Source of the DNA: Thermomonas paludicola
GTDB lineage: Bacteria > Pseudomonadota > Gammaproteobacteria > Xanthomonadales > Xanthomonadaceae
Reading direction: 5' to 3'
Length of the DNA: 64,000 nucleotides
Assembly: GCF_024498955.1 (NCBI RefSeq)
Contig: NZ_CP093311.1
Span: 372,001 to 436,000 of the forward strand
Numbering within the stretch: position 1 is the first letter of the stretch; each line of letters opens with the position of its first letter. Under the pieces are notes generated by a model, which saw only the letters and a list, made by a program, of their open reading frames with translations, was not told the origin of the DNA and ran no database searches. This document shows, piece after piece, positions 45,875-54,775 of this stretch. The position numbers were made by a program, and so were the translations under genes.

Positions 45875-46231
45875 ATGCTGGACATGTTGATTGCGGGGGG
45901 CATTTTTCTTCTGGCCGTGCTGTTGGCCGTCGGGACCTTCGGTGCGATGTCCGCGCTCATCGGCCGGGTGTTGAACAGCCTGATGGGATCTGCGGACTGT
46001 GCAGGCTTGACGCAGGTGGGTGAGCTTGAACGCGCTCATGCCGAAACCGTGCTGGCGCATTTCGAGAACATCCGCGCGGCGGCCATCGACGATGACTGGG
46101 AGCTGTTTCACACCCTGAATGACGAGTTGCGAGTACTTGATCCGGGGGCGTGGGCGGAATTCAATGATGGGCTGCGCGACGCAAATGTTCCCGCGCGCAG
46201 AACGTCGAAACGTCGCCGCCGCACAGGCTGA
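45875..46231 (+). CDS. Small single-pass membrane protein, unknown function
   Basis: The 118-residue product has one N-terminal membrane segment (MLIAGGIFLLAVLLAVGTFG). A cytoplasmic helical region (LERAHAETVLAHFENIRAAA, then WELFHTLNDELRVLDP) and a basic tail RRTSKRRRRTG follow. I recognise no family. I chose ATG 45875 with AAGGA 5 bases upstream. It lies between the restriction remnant and a large inverted repeat. Confidence 0.6.
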   Translation: MLDMLIAGGIFLLAVLLAVGTFGAMSALIGRVLNSLMGSADCAGLTQVGELERAHAETVLAHFENIRAAAIDDDWELFHTLNDELRVLDPGAWAEFNDGLRDANVPARRTSKRRRRTG

Positions 46232-46260
46232 GCAGGCGCTCCGTTTGCCGCCGGGCGCGC

Positions 46261-46300
46261 AATGCCGAACGGCCCGCATTGCTGCGGGCCGTTCGGCATT
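46261..46300. terminator. 18-bp perfect inverted repeat between convergent genes
   Basis: AATGCCGAACGGCCCGCA (46261-46278) is followed by TTGC and its exact complement (46283-46300). It sits 15 bp before the metK stop and 29 bp after the small membrane protein gene, so it could terminate both convergent transcripts. There is no T-run, but the stem is exceptionally stable. Confidence 0.65.
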
Positions 46301-46315
46301 GCGGGGTGTGGCGGA

Positions 46316-47527
46316 TTACTTCATCTTGGCGGCCTTGCGCAGAGCGTCGGCCTTGTCGGTCTTTTCCCAGCTGAAGGCGGTGGCTTTCTGCTTCCTGCCG
46401 TCGCCGTCGGTGTAGCCGATTTCCTTCGGCTTGCGGCCGAAGTGGCCGTAGCTGGCGGTGGGCTGGTAGATCGGGTGCTCCAGGTCCAGCATGCGGGTGA
46501 TCGCGTACGGGCGCAGGTCGAAGTGGGCGCGGATCAGCTTCTCGATCACGTCGTCGCCGACCTTGCCGGTGCCGAAGGTGGTGACCGAGATCGAGGTCGG
46601 CTGGGCCACGCCGATGGCGTAGGACACCTGCACTTCGCACTTGTCGGCCAGGCCGGCGGCGACGATGTTCTTGGCCACGTAGCGCGCGGCGTAGGCGGCG
46701 CTGCGGTCGACCTTCGACGGGTCCTTGCCGGAGAATGCGCCGCCGCCGTGGCGGGCCATGCCGCCGTAGGTGTCGACGATGATCTTGCGCCCGGTCAGGC
46801 CGCAGTCGCCCACCGGCCCGCCGATCACGAACTTGCCGGTCGGGTTGATGTGCACCTTGTTCTTCGGCAGCGACTCCAGCCACTTCTTCGGCAGCACCGG
46901 CGCGAGGATGTGCGTGCGCACGGCCTCGACCAGGTCCTTCTGCTTGATGTCGGCATCGTGCTGGGTGGACAGCACCACCGCGTCGAGGCCAAGCACGGTG
47001 TTGCCGTCGTAGCGCAGGGTGACCTGCGATTTGGCGTCCGGGCGCAGCCACTTCAGCTTGCCGCTCTTGCGCACCTTGGCCTGCTGCTCCACCAGCCGAT
47101 GGCTGTAGTACAGCGGGGCCGGCATGAACTCGGGCGCTTCGTTGCAGGCGTAGCCGAACATCAGGCCCTGGTCGCCCGCGCCCTGGTCTTCCGGCTTGCG
47201 GCGATCCACGCCCTGGTTGATGTCGGGCGACTGCTTGCCGAGCATGTTGATGATGGCGCAGGTGTGGCCGTCGAAGCCGACGTCGGAGTTGTCGTAGCCG
47301 ATGTCGTTGATGACCTTGCGCGCCAGCGCCTCGATGTCCACCCACGCGCTGGTGGTGACTTCGCCGGCGACGATGGCGGCGCCGGTCTTCACCAGCGTCT
47401 CGCAGGCCACGCGGGCGTGCTTGTCCTGGGCCAGGATCGCGTCCAGCACGGCATCGGAAATCTGGTCGGCGATCTTGTCCGGATGGCCTTCGGAGACCGA
47501 TTCGGAGGTGAACAGGTAGCTGGACAT
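46316..47527 (-). CDS. metK: S-adenosylmethionine synthase
   Basis: MetK makes SAM from methionine and ATP. The 403-residue product carries [19 protein letters not shown] at the N-terminus, [12 protein letters not shown], the phosphate-loop [15 protein letters not shown], and [11 protein letters not shown] near the C-terminus. I chose ATG 47527, where the family N-terminus starts, with TAGGAG 6 bases upstream. Together with metF and ahcY it covers most of the methyl cycle in one 10-kb stretch. A leader hairpin lies just upstream. Confidence 0.97.
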   Translation of the reverse strand: MSSYLFTSESVSEGHPDKIADQISDAVLDAILAQDKHARVACETLVKTGAAIVAGEVTTSAWVDIEALARKVINDIGYDNSDVGFDGHTCAIINMLGKQSPDINQGVDRRKPEDQGAGDQGLMFGYACNEAPEFMPAPLYYSHRLVEQQAKVRKSGKLKWLRPDAKSQVTLRYDGNTVLGLDAVVLSTQHDADIKQKDLVEAVRTHILAPVLPKKWLESLPKNKVHINPTGKFVIGGPVGDCGLTGRKIIVDTYGGMARHGGGAFSGKDPSKVDRSAAYAARYVAKNIVAAGLADKCEVQVSYAIGVAQPTSISVTTFGTGKVGDDVIEKLIRAHFDLRPYAITRMLDLEHPIYQPTASYGHFGRKPKEIGYTDGDGRKQKATAFSWEKTDKADALRKAAKMK

Positions 47528-47546
47528 CGCGGCTCCTAAGTAGTGA

Positions 47547-47568
47547 TTCATCCTTGCATTCGGATGAA
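47547..47568 (-). promoter_or_regulatory. Leader hairpin upstream of metK
   Basis: On the minus strand TTCATCC and GGATGAA form a 7-bp stem with an 8-base loop, ending 19 bp before the metK start and close to its TAGGAG ribosome-binding site. It could be an operator or an RNA element that modulates translation. It does not match a SAM riboswitch that I know. Confidence 0.35.
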
Positions 47569-47680
47569 AAGATGGGTGTGCATGATACAGCGCAATGACG
47601 GGATGTGCATCTTGCACCCATTGCCGCGACTCCTGCATTCGGTGGACGTTAAGCAGCGCGGCTGCGGTTAGCATCGCGGC

Positions 47681-48745
47681 ATGGATTCGCTCACGCACCT
47701 GTTTTATGGCGGCGTCATCGCCGCCGCCATCGCGCCCAGGCAGCATCGCCGCGCCGCCCTGCTGGCCGGCATGGCGTTGAACACGTTGCCCGATCTCGAC
47801 GTGTTGCCGCTGCTGCTCAGCGACGACCCGGTGCTGCGGATGACCTGCCATCGCGCCGCCACGCACTCGTGGCTGGTGCTGCCATGGGTGGCGTGGGCGA
47901 TCTGGGGGTTCTTCAAGGGGCGCGGCGGGCGCGTGGCGCAGTCGCCGCAGCGCTGGTGGTGGGCGATCTTCATTTGCCTGATGGCGCATCCGTTGCTGGA
48001 CTGCTTCACCGTGTACGGTACCCAGCTGCTATGGCCGCTGCCGCTGCGGCCGATCATGTGGAGCAGCCTGTTCATCGTCGATCCGCTGTTCACCCTGCCG
48101 TGGTTGCTGGCGTTCCTGCTGGCGATGCTCGCCGGCACGCGGCGCTGGGGCGGACGCGCGCTGGCTGCAGGCATCGCGCTCGGGGTCGGCTATCTGGGCT
48201 GGTCGCTGGCGGCGAAGTTCGCGATCGAGCGCGAGGCCGACCGCACATTGGCGCGCATGGGCTTGGCCGATGCGCCGCGCTTCTCGGTGCCGATGCCGTT
48301 CAACACGCTGCTGTGGCAGGTCACCGCGATGACGCCCGGCGGCTTCGTCGTGGGCGAGCGGTCGCTGGTCGCGGATCACGGGCTGATGCGCTTCGTTGCC
48401 TATCGTACCGACGTCCAGGCGCTGCACGAGGCAGGTGGCCTGCCCGTGGTGCGGCGACTGGTTTGGTTCAACCACGGCTTCATGAAGGCGCAGGTGCGCG
48501 ACGGCGTGCTGGTGCTCAGCGACCTGCGCATGGGCCTGGAGCCGGACTACACCTTCAATTTCGCGGTCGCGCGGCGCGATGACGGACGGTGGCGGGCGCT
48601 GTCGCCGCCGCAGCAGATGCGCTTCGCTTGGCAGGCGAGGCGCCAACTGGTGTCGCTGTGGTGGCGCATCTGGCGTCAGCCGACGGGCGATCAAGCCACT
48701 TCCGGCAGCTCCGGCACGACGCCCGCGACCAGCGCATCGAAATAA
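47681..48745 (+). CDS. DUF457/YdjM-type membrane metal-dependent hydrolase
   Basis: The 354-residue protein begins [19 protein letters not shown] and has the family histidines and acids in [22 protein letters not shown] and [10 protein letters not shown] within about five membrane segments. The C-terminal 140 residues are soluble. Such proteins are annotated as LexA-regulated or membrane-bound metal-dependent hydrolases; their substrate is not established. The gene converges on dusB and the two coding regions overlap by 55 bp at their 3' ends. Confidence 0.85.
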   Translation: MDSLTHLFYGGVIAAAIAPRQHRRAALLAGMALNTLPDLDVLPLLLSDDPVLRMTCHRAATHSWLVLPWVAWAIWGFFKGRGGRVAQSPQRWWWAIFICLMAHPLLDCFTVYGTQLLWPLPLRPIMWSSLFIVDPLFTLPWLLAFLLAMLAGTRRWGGRALAAGIALGVGYLGWSLAAKFAIEREADRTLARMGLADAPRFSVPMPFNTLLWQVTAMTPGGFVVGERSLVADHGLMRFVAYRTDVQALHEAGGLPVVRRLVWFNHGFMKAQVRDGVLVLSDLRMGLEPDYTFNFAVARRDDGRWRALSPPQQMRFAWQARRQLVSLWWRIWRQPTGDQATSGSSGTTPATSASK

Positions 48746-49689
48746 TCGCGGGTCAGGCGCAGCTGCTCGTCTGCCGTCTGCGCGCGGTTGACCACGGCGC
48801 GGAAGGCCCCGTTCTCCGGCCGATCCTTGGCATACCAGCCCAGGTGCTTGCGCGCGATGCGCACGCCGGATTGCTCGCCGTAGAACGCGTGCAGCGCGTG
48901 CAGGTGACCCAGCAAGATGTCGCGCACCTCGGCCAGCGCCGGCTCTGGCAGCAGCTCGCCGGTGGCGAGGTAGTGCGCGATGTGGCCGGGCAGCCACGGC
49001 CGGCCCTGTGCCGCACGCCCGATCATCACCGCATCTGCGCCGGTGTGAGCCAGTACCCGCGCCGCCTTGTGCGGGGAGTCGATGTCGCCGTTGGCGATGA
49101 CCGGGATCGACAGTTGCGCCTTGATCCGGGCGATGGTGTCGTACTCCGCGTTGCCGGTGTACTGCTGGTCGCGGGTGCGGCCGTGAACCGTGAGTGCCGC
49201 GATGCCGGCGTCTTCGGCGATGCGCGCGATCTCCGGCGCGTTCTTGTGGTGGGCATCCCAGCCGGTGCGGATCTTCAGCGTGACCGGCACGTCCGCTGCT
49301 TTCACCACGGCGCTGACGATGCGCGCCACCAGCGCCGGTTCGCGCATCAGCGCGCTGCCTGCCCAGGCATTGCATACCTTCTTGGCCGGGCAGCCCATGT
49401 TGATGTCGATGATCTGCGCGCCATGCGCCACGTTGAAGCGCGCGGCCTCGGCCATGATCTCCGGCACGGTGCCGGCAATCTGCACGCTTACCGGTTCCGG
49501 CTCGCCCATGTGATCCATCCGATGCAGCGACTTGGCCGTGGTCCAGAAACGCGGGTCGGAGGTGGTCATCTCCGACACTGCAAGGCCCGCGCCAAGCCGC
49601 TTGCACAGCAACCGGAAGGGTTTGTCGGTCACGCCCGCCATGGGCGCGAGGATCACCTTCGGTTCGATGGGGTGGGGGCCGATCTGCAT
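48691..49689 (-). CDS. dusB: tRNA-dihydrouridine synthase DusB
   Basis: DusB is an FMN enzyme that reduces specific uridines in the tRNA D-loop. The 332-residue product has ILAPMAGVTDKPFR, IDINMGCPAKKV with the catalytic Cys, VTLKIRTGWD, LTVHGRTRDQQYTG and VIANGDI, then GADAVMIGRAAQGRPW. I chose ATG 49689 because it aligns with the family N-terminus. In many gammaproteobacteria dusB precedes fis; here no fis gene is adjacent. It is third in a minus-strand run after the nucleoside transporter and kinase. Confidence 0.95.
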   Translation of the reverse strand: MQIGPHPIEPKVILAPMAGVTDKPFRLLCKRLGAGLAVSEMTTSDPRFWTTAKSLHRMDHMGEPEPVSVQIAGTVPEIMAEAARFNVAHGAQIIDINMGCPAKKVCNAWAGSALMREPALVARIVSAVVKAADVPVTLKIRTGWDAHHKNAPEIARIAEDAGIAALTVHGRTRDQQYTGNAEYDTIARIKAQLSIPVIANGDIDSPHKAARVLAHTGADAVMIGRAAQGRPWLPGHIAHYLATGELLPEPALAEVRDILLGHLHALHAFYGEQSGVRIARKHLGWYAKDRPENGAFRAVVNRAQTADEQLRLTRDYFDALVAGVVPELPEVA

Positions 49690-49735
49690 CGCGATAGTGT
49701 AGAACCGGCCCCGGCCCAGCCGCCCACGCGCTGGC

Positions 49736-50689
49736 TCAGAGGGCTGCCAGGTAAGGCATGGCCAGCGCCGCGCCGGCCTGCTCGGTGGAGTGCGCCGCAT
49801 AACGGTTTGCGAAGCGCACATGCTCGATGAAGGCAGCGTCTGGCAGCTGCGCCAGCGATGCCGCCAGGGCGCCGTTGAAGGCATCGCCGGCGCCGGTGGT
49901 GTCCACCACCTGCGCGGATTCCGCCGAAATGCGATAGCAAGCCTGGGTGTCGCCGCGCAGGGTGGCGTCGGCATGCGAGACGAAGCAGCCACTGGAGCCC
50001 AGCGTGATGATGACCGTGCCGTCCGGAACCAGTTCACGGCACAGCGCGTGCAAACGCTGCTGGTCGATGCCGGAGACCAGGTCGGCATCGATGCGTTCGC
50101 CCACGTGACGCACCAGCAGTGCGGAGAATTCGGTTTCGTTGGGCGTGAGGATGTCCACGCGGCCCAGCATCGCGCGGTCGATGGCGGCATTGGCCGGCGC
50201 CGGGTTGAGCATGGCGATCGCGCCGGCTGCACGCCCCGTCTGCAGTGCCTGCGCCACCGTGTCCAGCGGCGATTCCAGCTGCGCCAACACCACGTCGCCG
50301 GTGCCAATGCCTTGCAGCGATCTCGCGACGGCGTCCGCCTGCAGTGCCGCGTTGGCACCACTGCCGATCACGATGCAGTTGCGACCCGCGGCATCGACGT
50401 AGATGCCGGCGGTGCCGGTCGGCACTTGGGCGATGGTGGCCTGCAGGTCGATGCCATCGTTCGCGCATAGCGTGCGCGCCAGCTGCGCGGCGGGGTCATC
50501 GCCCAGCGCGCACACGAAGCGGGTGTCCGCGCCCGCGCGCCGCGCGGCAATGGCCTGGTTGAACCCCTTGCCGCCGGGCCCGAACGCATAGTCGCCGCCC
50601 AGCGTGGCGCCGGCCACCGGCAAGGTCGCCACGCGCCAGACGTGATCGACGTTGAACGAGCCGGCGACGAAGACGCGGGCCGTGCTCAT
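49736..50689 (-). CDS. rbsK: Ribokinase/PfkB-family sugar or nucleoside kinase
   Basis: The 317-residue protein has the PfkB motifs: FGPGGKGFNQAIAARRAG near residue 36 (substrate-binding di-glycine) and DTTGAGDAFNGALAASLAQL near residue 250 (ATP site and catalytic Asp). Ribokinases phosphorylate ribose; related enzymes act on nucleosides or deoxyribose. Its start overlaps the stop of the nucleoside-type transporter by 4 bp (ATGA), which favours nucleoside or ribose salvage. The exact substrate is inferred. Confidence 0.85.
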   Translation of the reverse strand: MSTARVFVAGSFNVDHVWRVATLPVAGATLGGDYAFGPGGKGFNQAIAARRAGADTRFVCALGDDPAAQLARTLCANDGIDLQATIAQVPTGTAGIYVDAAGRNCIVIGSGANAALQADAVARSLQGIGTGDVVLAQLESPLDTVAQALQTGRAAGAIAMLNPAPANAAIDRAMLGRVDILTPNETEFSALLVRHVGERIDADLVSGIDQQRLHALCRELVPDGTVIITLGSSGCFVSHADATLRGDTQACYRISAESAQVVDTTGAGDAFNGALAASLAQLPDAAFIEHVRFANRYAAHSTEQAGAALAMPYLAAL

Positions 50690-51963
50690 GGGTTGCCCAC
50701 GTCGGCGGCGCCGTGCGCGGGAATGACCTTGTGCGGATCGTGGCGATGTTTGAACAAGGGCACGAACAGCAATGCCATCGCCAGCGAATACAGCGCAAAC
50801 GCGATCCAGATGCCGTGCCAGTCCTTGGTGCCATCGGCACCCGTGAAATATGCGTCGATCATCCAGCCACTGATCGAACTTCCCAGCACCGCGCCGATGC
50901 CATTGGTCATCAGCATGAACAAGCCTTGCGCGGATGCGCGGATGCGCGGATCGCTCTGCTGTTCCACGAACAGCGAGCCGGAGATGTTGAAGAAGTCGAA
51001 CGCCATGCCGTACACGATGCAGCTCATCACGATCATCCACAGGCCCGGGCCGGGGTTGCCGTAGGCAAACAGGCCAAAACGCAGGAACCAGGCCAGCATG
51101 CTGATCGTCATCACCGTCTTGATGCCGAAGCGCTTGAGGAAGAACGGAATGGTGAGGATGAACAGCGTTTCGCTGATCTGGGAGATGGAGATGATCACCG
51201 CCGAGTGGCGCACGCCGAAGGTGTCCTTGAATTGCGGCAGGCTCTCGAAGTCCTTGAGGAACGTCACGCCGTAGGCATTGGTGAGCTGCAGCGCGGCGCC
51301 CAGCAGCATCGCGAAGACGAAGAAGATCGCCATGTTGCGATTGCGGAACAGGCGGAACGACGTGAGGCCGAGTGCGTCCACCAGCGAGCGGCTTTCGTCG
51401 CGCCCCAGGCGCGGCGGCGCGGCGGGAAGGCTGAACCCGTACAGCCCGAGCAGGAAGGAGCCGGCGGCCGCCACGTAGAATTGGCCTGGCGAGGACTCGA
51501 ACCCGAGCCAACTCGTGGTCCATGTCGCGGCGATGAAGCCCACGGTGCCCCAGACGCGGATGGGCGGGTAGTCGCGCACGACGTCGAAGCCCTGTTGCTT
51601 GAGCGCGTTGTAGGCCACCGCGATCGCCAGCGAGATCGTCGGCATGTAGCACAGCATGGTGGCCAGGATCAGCCAGAAGAACTGTTCCGGGTTGGCGGCG
51701 CCAGGGAGCAGGCAAAGGAACACGCCGCCAAGGATGTGCAGCGCGCCGTAAAGGCGCTCGGCGTTGATCCACCGGTCGGCCACGATGCCCATCAGCGAGG
51801 GCATGAACAACGCAGAGATGCCCATCGTCGAGAAGATCGCGCCGAAGCTGGTCCCCGACCATTGCCGGTTCTGGAACCAGTACGCGCCCACGGTGATCAG
51901 CCACGCCCCCCAGATGAAGAACTGGAGGAAATTCATCACGGTCAGGCGCAGCTTCAGGCTCAC
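50686..51963 (-). CDS. NHS/NupG-type nucleoside:H+ symporter (MFS)
   Basis: The 425-residue transporter has twelve membrane segments. It has the NHS-family N-terminus KLRLTVMNFLQFFIWGAWLITVGAY, an ADRWINAERLYGALHILGG segment after helix 2, and MPTISLAIAVAYNAL. These features match NupG/XapB-type nucleoside importers. I prefer the GTG at 51963 because GGGGAG precedes it and the family N-terminus begins there; an ATG at 52035 adds 24 unlikely residues. It is the first gene of a transporter-kinase-dusB run. Confidence 0.86.
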   Translation of the reverse strand: MSLKLRLTVMNFLQFFIWGAWLITVGAYWFQNRQWSGTSFGAIFSTMGISALFMPSLMGIVADRWINAERLYGALHILGGVFLCLLPGAANPEQFFWLILATMLCYMPTISLAIAVAYNALKQQGFDVVRDYPPIRVWGTVGFIAATWTTSWLGFESSPGQFYVAAAGSFLLGLYGFSLPAAPPRLGRDESRSLVDALGLTSFRLFRNRNMAIFFVFAMLLGAALQLTNAYGVTFLKDFESLPQFKDTFGVRHSAVIISISQISETLFILTIPFFLKRFGIKTVMTISMLAWFLRFGLFAYGNPGPGLWMIVMSCIVYGMAFDFFNISGSLFVEQQSDPRIRASAQGLFMLMTNGIGAVLGSSISGWMIDAYFTGADGTKDWHGIWIAFALYSLAMALLFVPLFKHRHDPHKVIPAHGAADVGNP

Positions 51964-52045
51964 GTAGGCTCCCCATGCGAGGCGGTACGGTGCGCCTGCT
52001 TGGGGCAGGGTAGTCAGCGCCGCCATCGCCGGCAAGCGGGGAGGC

Positions 52046-53185
52046 TCACGTTTCTCGTGCCACCACGCGGTTGCGGCCTTCCAGCTTGGCTTGGCGCAGG
52101 CGCAGATCGGCCCGGCGCAGGAGCTGCGACAGATCGGTTCCGTCCTGCGGCCAGCTGGCGATGCCGGCGCTGAAGGTCATCCGCATCGGGTCATCGCCCA
52201 CCTCCGGGGCAAACGGTTGCGTGCTCATGCTGCGGCGAATGGTTTCCATGCGCTCCCAGGCGCGCCCGGTGGGCAGCGGCATCACCAGCACGAACTCCTC
52301 GCCGCCCAGGCGCACCAGCCAGTCGCCTTCCTCCATCCCGCCGCGCAGCACCCCGACCGCGTGGCGCAGGGCGCGATCGCCCGCCTGATGGCCCACCTCG
52401 TCGTTGATGCGATGGAAGTAATCGAGATCGATCAGGCACAGCGTGAGCGAGCTGCCGTTTTCGCGCGCGTCCTCGGCCAGGCCGGGGAAGCGGTGCACCA
52501 GCAAGGTGCGGTTCGGCAATCCGGTAAGGCCGTCACTGCCCGACAGCTCCACCAGGCGCTGCATGCGATAGACAACCGCGGCCGTGATCAAGGTGGCGAT
52601 GACCAGCAAGAACAAGCGTTGCAGCACGTTCGACACGCGCGCGCTGCCGTAGTCCGCAGAGGCAAGTTGTTCGGGGGCGTTGGCCAGCAGGAAGATCGCC
52701 AGTGCCAATGCGGCGTATTGCAGCATCGCCATGGCGCCGGTGTAGAGCGTCAGCCGGCCATCGTTGCGCAGCGCGGTCATGACGATGGCAAGCAGGTACA
52801 GCGCCCACACCACCATGCTGTTGATGGCCGCCGCGGGGGAATCGGTGGCCAGCAGGACCAGCACCAGGGTGATCAGGCTCACGTCGTAACTGGCGGTGGC
52901 CCATGGCAGCCAGCGGTAGTGGCGCGGCTTGCGGGCCAGGCCCAGCCAGGCCTGCGACAGCGCAATGGCGGCAATCACCCCCAGCATGCCGGCAACGCCC
53001 TCATTGGGCGTGAACTCGCCGGTGGCCAGGTTGATCAGCGGCAGCAGCAACAGGCCCAGCGACAGGCCGGCGCGCAGCTTCGCCACCAGCAGCTCGCCGC
53101 CAGCGCCCAGCTCCAGCATCAGCGCGTCCGGTGGCGCGCGCAGCTGCTGCCAGAACTCCCGCAAGTCGGGCCCGATGATTCCCAC
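52046..53185 (-). CDS. Membrane-bound diguanylate cyclase (GGDEF)
   Basis: The 379-residue protein has six or so N-terminal membrane segments (about residues 30-190) and a C-terminal GGDEF domain. The domain has SGSDGLTGLPNRTLL at its start, LIDLDYFHRINDEVGHQAGD for Mg/GTP binding, and active-site RLGGEEFVLV (GGEEF variant, still catalytic in the family). No RxxD inhibitory site is obvious before the active site. It should make cyclic-di-GMP, which commonly controls pili and biofilm. I chose the GTG at 53185, preceded by GGGGGAG. Confidence 0.88.
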   Translation of the reverse strand: MGIIGPDLREFWQQLRAPPDALMLELGAGGELLVAKLRAGLSLGLLLLPLINLATGEFTPNEGVAGMLGVIAAIALSQAWLGLARKPRHYRWLPWATASYDVSLITLVLVLLATDSPAAAINSMVVWALYLLAIVMTALRNDGRLTLYTGAMAMLQYAALALAIFLLANAPEQLASADYGSARVSNVLQRLFLLVIATLITAAVVYRMQRLVELSGSDGLTGLPNRTLLVHRFPGLAEDARENGSSLTLCLIDLDYFHRINDEVGHQAGDRALRHAVGVLRGGMEEGDWLVRLGGEEFVLVMPLPTGRAWERMETIRRSMSTQPFAPEVGDDPMRMTFSAGIASWPQDGTDLSQLLRRADLRLRQAKLEGRNRVVARET

Positions 53186-53315
53186 GCGCACTCCCCCAGT
53201 GAGGCCTTCAGCATAGCGCGGCAGGGAATCCTGCCCGATGTGCCCGGTGCCGGGCCTCTGCGTGCCTGCCGCCGCCGGGCCTATACTCGCGGCACAACTT
53301 CGGGGAGAAGGTTCC

Positions 53316-54257
53316 ATGGCACCTGCACTTGCGCTGATCCTGCTGCTGGCCGGCATCATCCTGTTGTCAAAAACCGTGCGGATGGTGCCGCAGGGGTATG
53401 AATGGACGGTGGAGCGCTTCGGGCGCTATACCCAGACCCTCAGCCCGGGCCTGCACTTCCTGATGCCGGTGGTTTACGGCGTGGGTCGCAAGATCAACAT
53501 GATGGAGCAGGTGCTGGAGGTTCCCAGCCAGGACGTGATCACCAAGGACAATGCGGTGGTCAAGGTCGACGGCATCGTGTTTTTCCAGGTGCTGGATGCA
53601 GCCAAGGCCGCCTATGAGGTGGCGCAGCTGGAAATCGCGATTCTCAATCTGGTGATGACCAACATCCGTACCGCCATCGGTTCGATGGATCTTGACGAGT
53701 CGCTGTCCAAGCGCGACGAGATCAACGCCAAGGTGCTGGTCGCGGTGGATCAAGCCACGCACCCGTGGGGCATCAAGGTCAACCGCATCGAATTGAAAGA
53801 CATCGCGCCGCCGCGCGACCTGGTGGATTCGATGGCACGGCAGATGAAGGCCGAGCGCGAAAAGCGCGCGAACATCCTCGAAGCCGAGGGTTTCCGGCAG
53901 GCGGCCATCCTCAAGGCAGAGGGCGAAAAGCAGTCGGTGATCCTGGAGGCCGAGGGCAGCAAGGAAGCCGCGTTCCGCTCCGCCGAAGCGCGCGAGCGGT
54001 TGGCCGAGGCCGAGGCCAAGGCAACCCAGGTGGTGTCCGACGCGATCGCCAGCGGCAGCGTGCAGGCGATCAATTACTTCGTCGCGCAGAAATACATCGA
54101 AGCGTTCAAGGCGTTGGCCGAAGCGCCGAACCAGAAGTTCGTGATGATGCCGATGGAATCGGCCGGCGTGATCGGTTCGCTGGGCGGCATCGCGGAATTG
54201 GCGCGGGAAGCCATGGGGCAGAAAGCGGCGGCCAAACCGGTTTCCCAGGAGCGCTGA
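53316..54257 (+). CDS. qmcA: SPFH/band-7 membrane protein (QmcA-like)
   Basis: The 313-residue protein has one N-terminal membrane segment (ALALILLLAGIILLSKTV). The SPFH domain follows (VPQGYEWTVERFGRYTQTL to about residue 180), then a coiled-coil rich in Glu, Ala and Lys with the repeats ANILEAEGFRQAAILKAEGE. QmcA-type stomatins form membrane microdomains and associate with FtsH. I chose ATG 53316 after a GGGGAGAAGG site; TATACT at 53282-53287 could be its -10. The NfeD-like gene follows directly, the standard SPFH-NfeD pair. Confidence 0.93.
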   Translation: MAPALALILLLAGIILLSKTVRMVPQGYEWTVERFGRYTQTLSPGLHFLMPVVYGVGRKINMMEQVLEVPSQDVITKDNAVVKVDGIVFFQVLDAAKAAYEVAQLEIAILNLVMTNIRTAIGSMDLDESLSKRDEINAKVLVAVDQATHPWGIKVNRIELKDIAPPRDLVDSMARQMKAEREKRANILEAEGFRQAAILKAEGEKQSVILEAEGSKEAAFRSAEARERLAEAEAKATQVVSDAIASGSVQAINYFVAQKYIEAFKALAEAPNQKFVMMPMESAGVIGSLGGIAELAREAMGQKAAAKPVSQER

Positions 54258-54260
54258 GTG

Positions 54261-54692
54261 ATGCGTTGGGACATATTCGCGTGGGCGGCATTCGCACTGC
54301 TGCTGTTTGCCGCCGAGGCGATGGCACCCGGCGCCTTCATGCTGTGGCTCGGGTTTGCCGCAGTGGCCGTGCTGCTGGCTGTGTTCCTGATTCCCGGCAT
54401 CCCGCTGTTGGCGCAGGTGGCAGCCTTCGTGGTGCTCAGCTTCGTGTCGATCCAGATCTACCGGCGCTGGTTCCGCAACCGCGAGCCGATCAGCGACCAG
54501 CCTGCGTTGAACCGGCGCACTGCCGCCCTGATCGGGCGCGTGGTGCCTCTGGAGCGCGGCATCGTGGAAGGGCGCGGGCGGGTGCAGATCGCCGATGCCT
54601 ATTGGGATGTCGCCGGGCCGGAACTGCCGGCGGGCACGCCGGTGCGGATCATCGGCGGCGACGCCATGACCCTGCAGGTGGAAGCGGCCTGA
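54261..54692 (+). CDS. NfeD-like membrane protein
   Basis: This 143-residue short NfeD has two or three membrane segments (AWAAFALLLFAAEAMAPGAF, then VAVLLAVFLIPGIPLLAQVAAFVVL) and a C-terminal OB-fold (LIGRVVPLERGIVEGRGRVQ). Such proteins pair with SPFH/stomatin partners and are thought to stabilise or regulate them. ATG 54261 lies 3 bp after the qmcA stop; a GTG at 54258 is an alternative. Confidence 0.9.
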   Translation: MRWDIFAWAAFALLLFAAEAMAPGAFMLWLGFAAVAVLLAVFLIPGIPLLAQVAAFVVLSFVSIQIYRRWFRNREPISDQPALNRRTAALIGRVVPLERGIVEGRGRVQIADAYWDVAGPELPAGTPVRIIGGDAMTLQVEAA

Positions 54693-54775
54693 TCCCGGGC
54701 CGCTTGTCGCATACCGGCGCGTAGGGTGCGTGCGTTCTGGGATAATGCCTGTCCCCACGCAGGCAGATTCTCCCC

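Noticed and set aside
54693..54775. Glycine riboswitch before gcvT
   Set aside because: The 83-bp gap is too short for the tandem aptamers and has none of their conserved cores.
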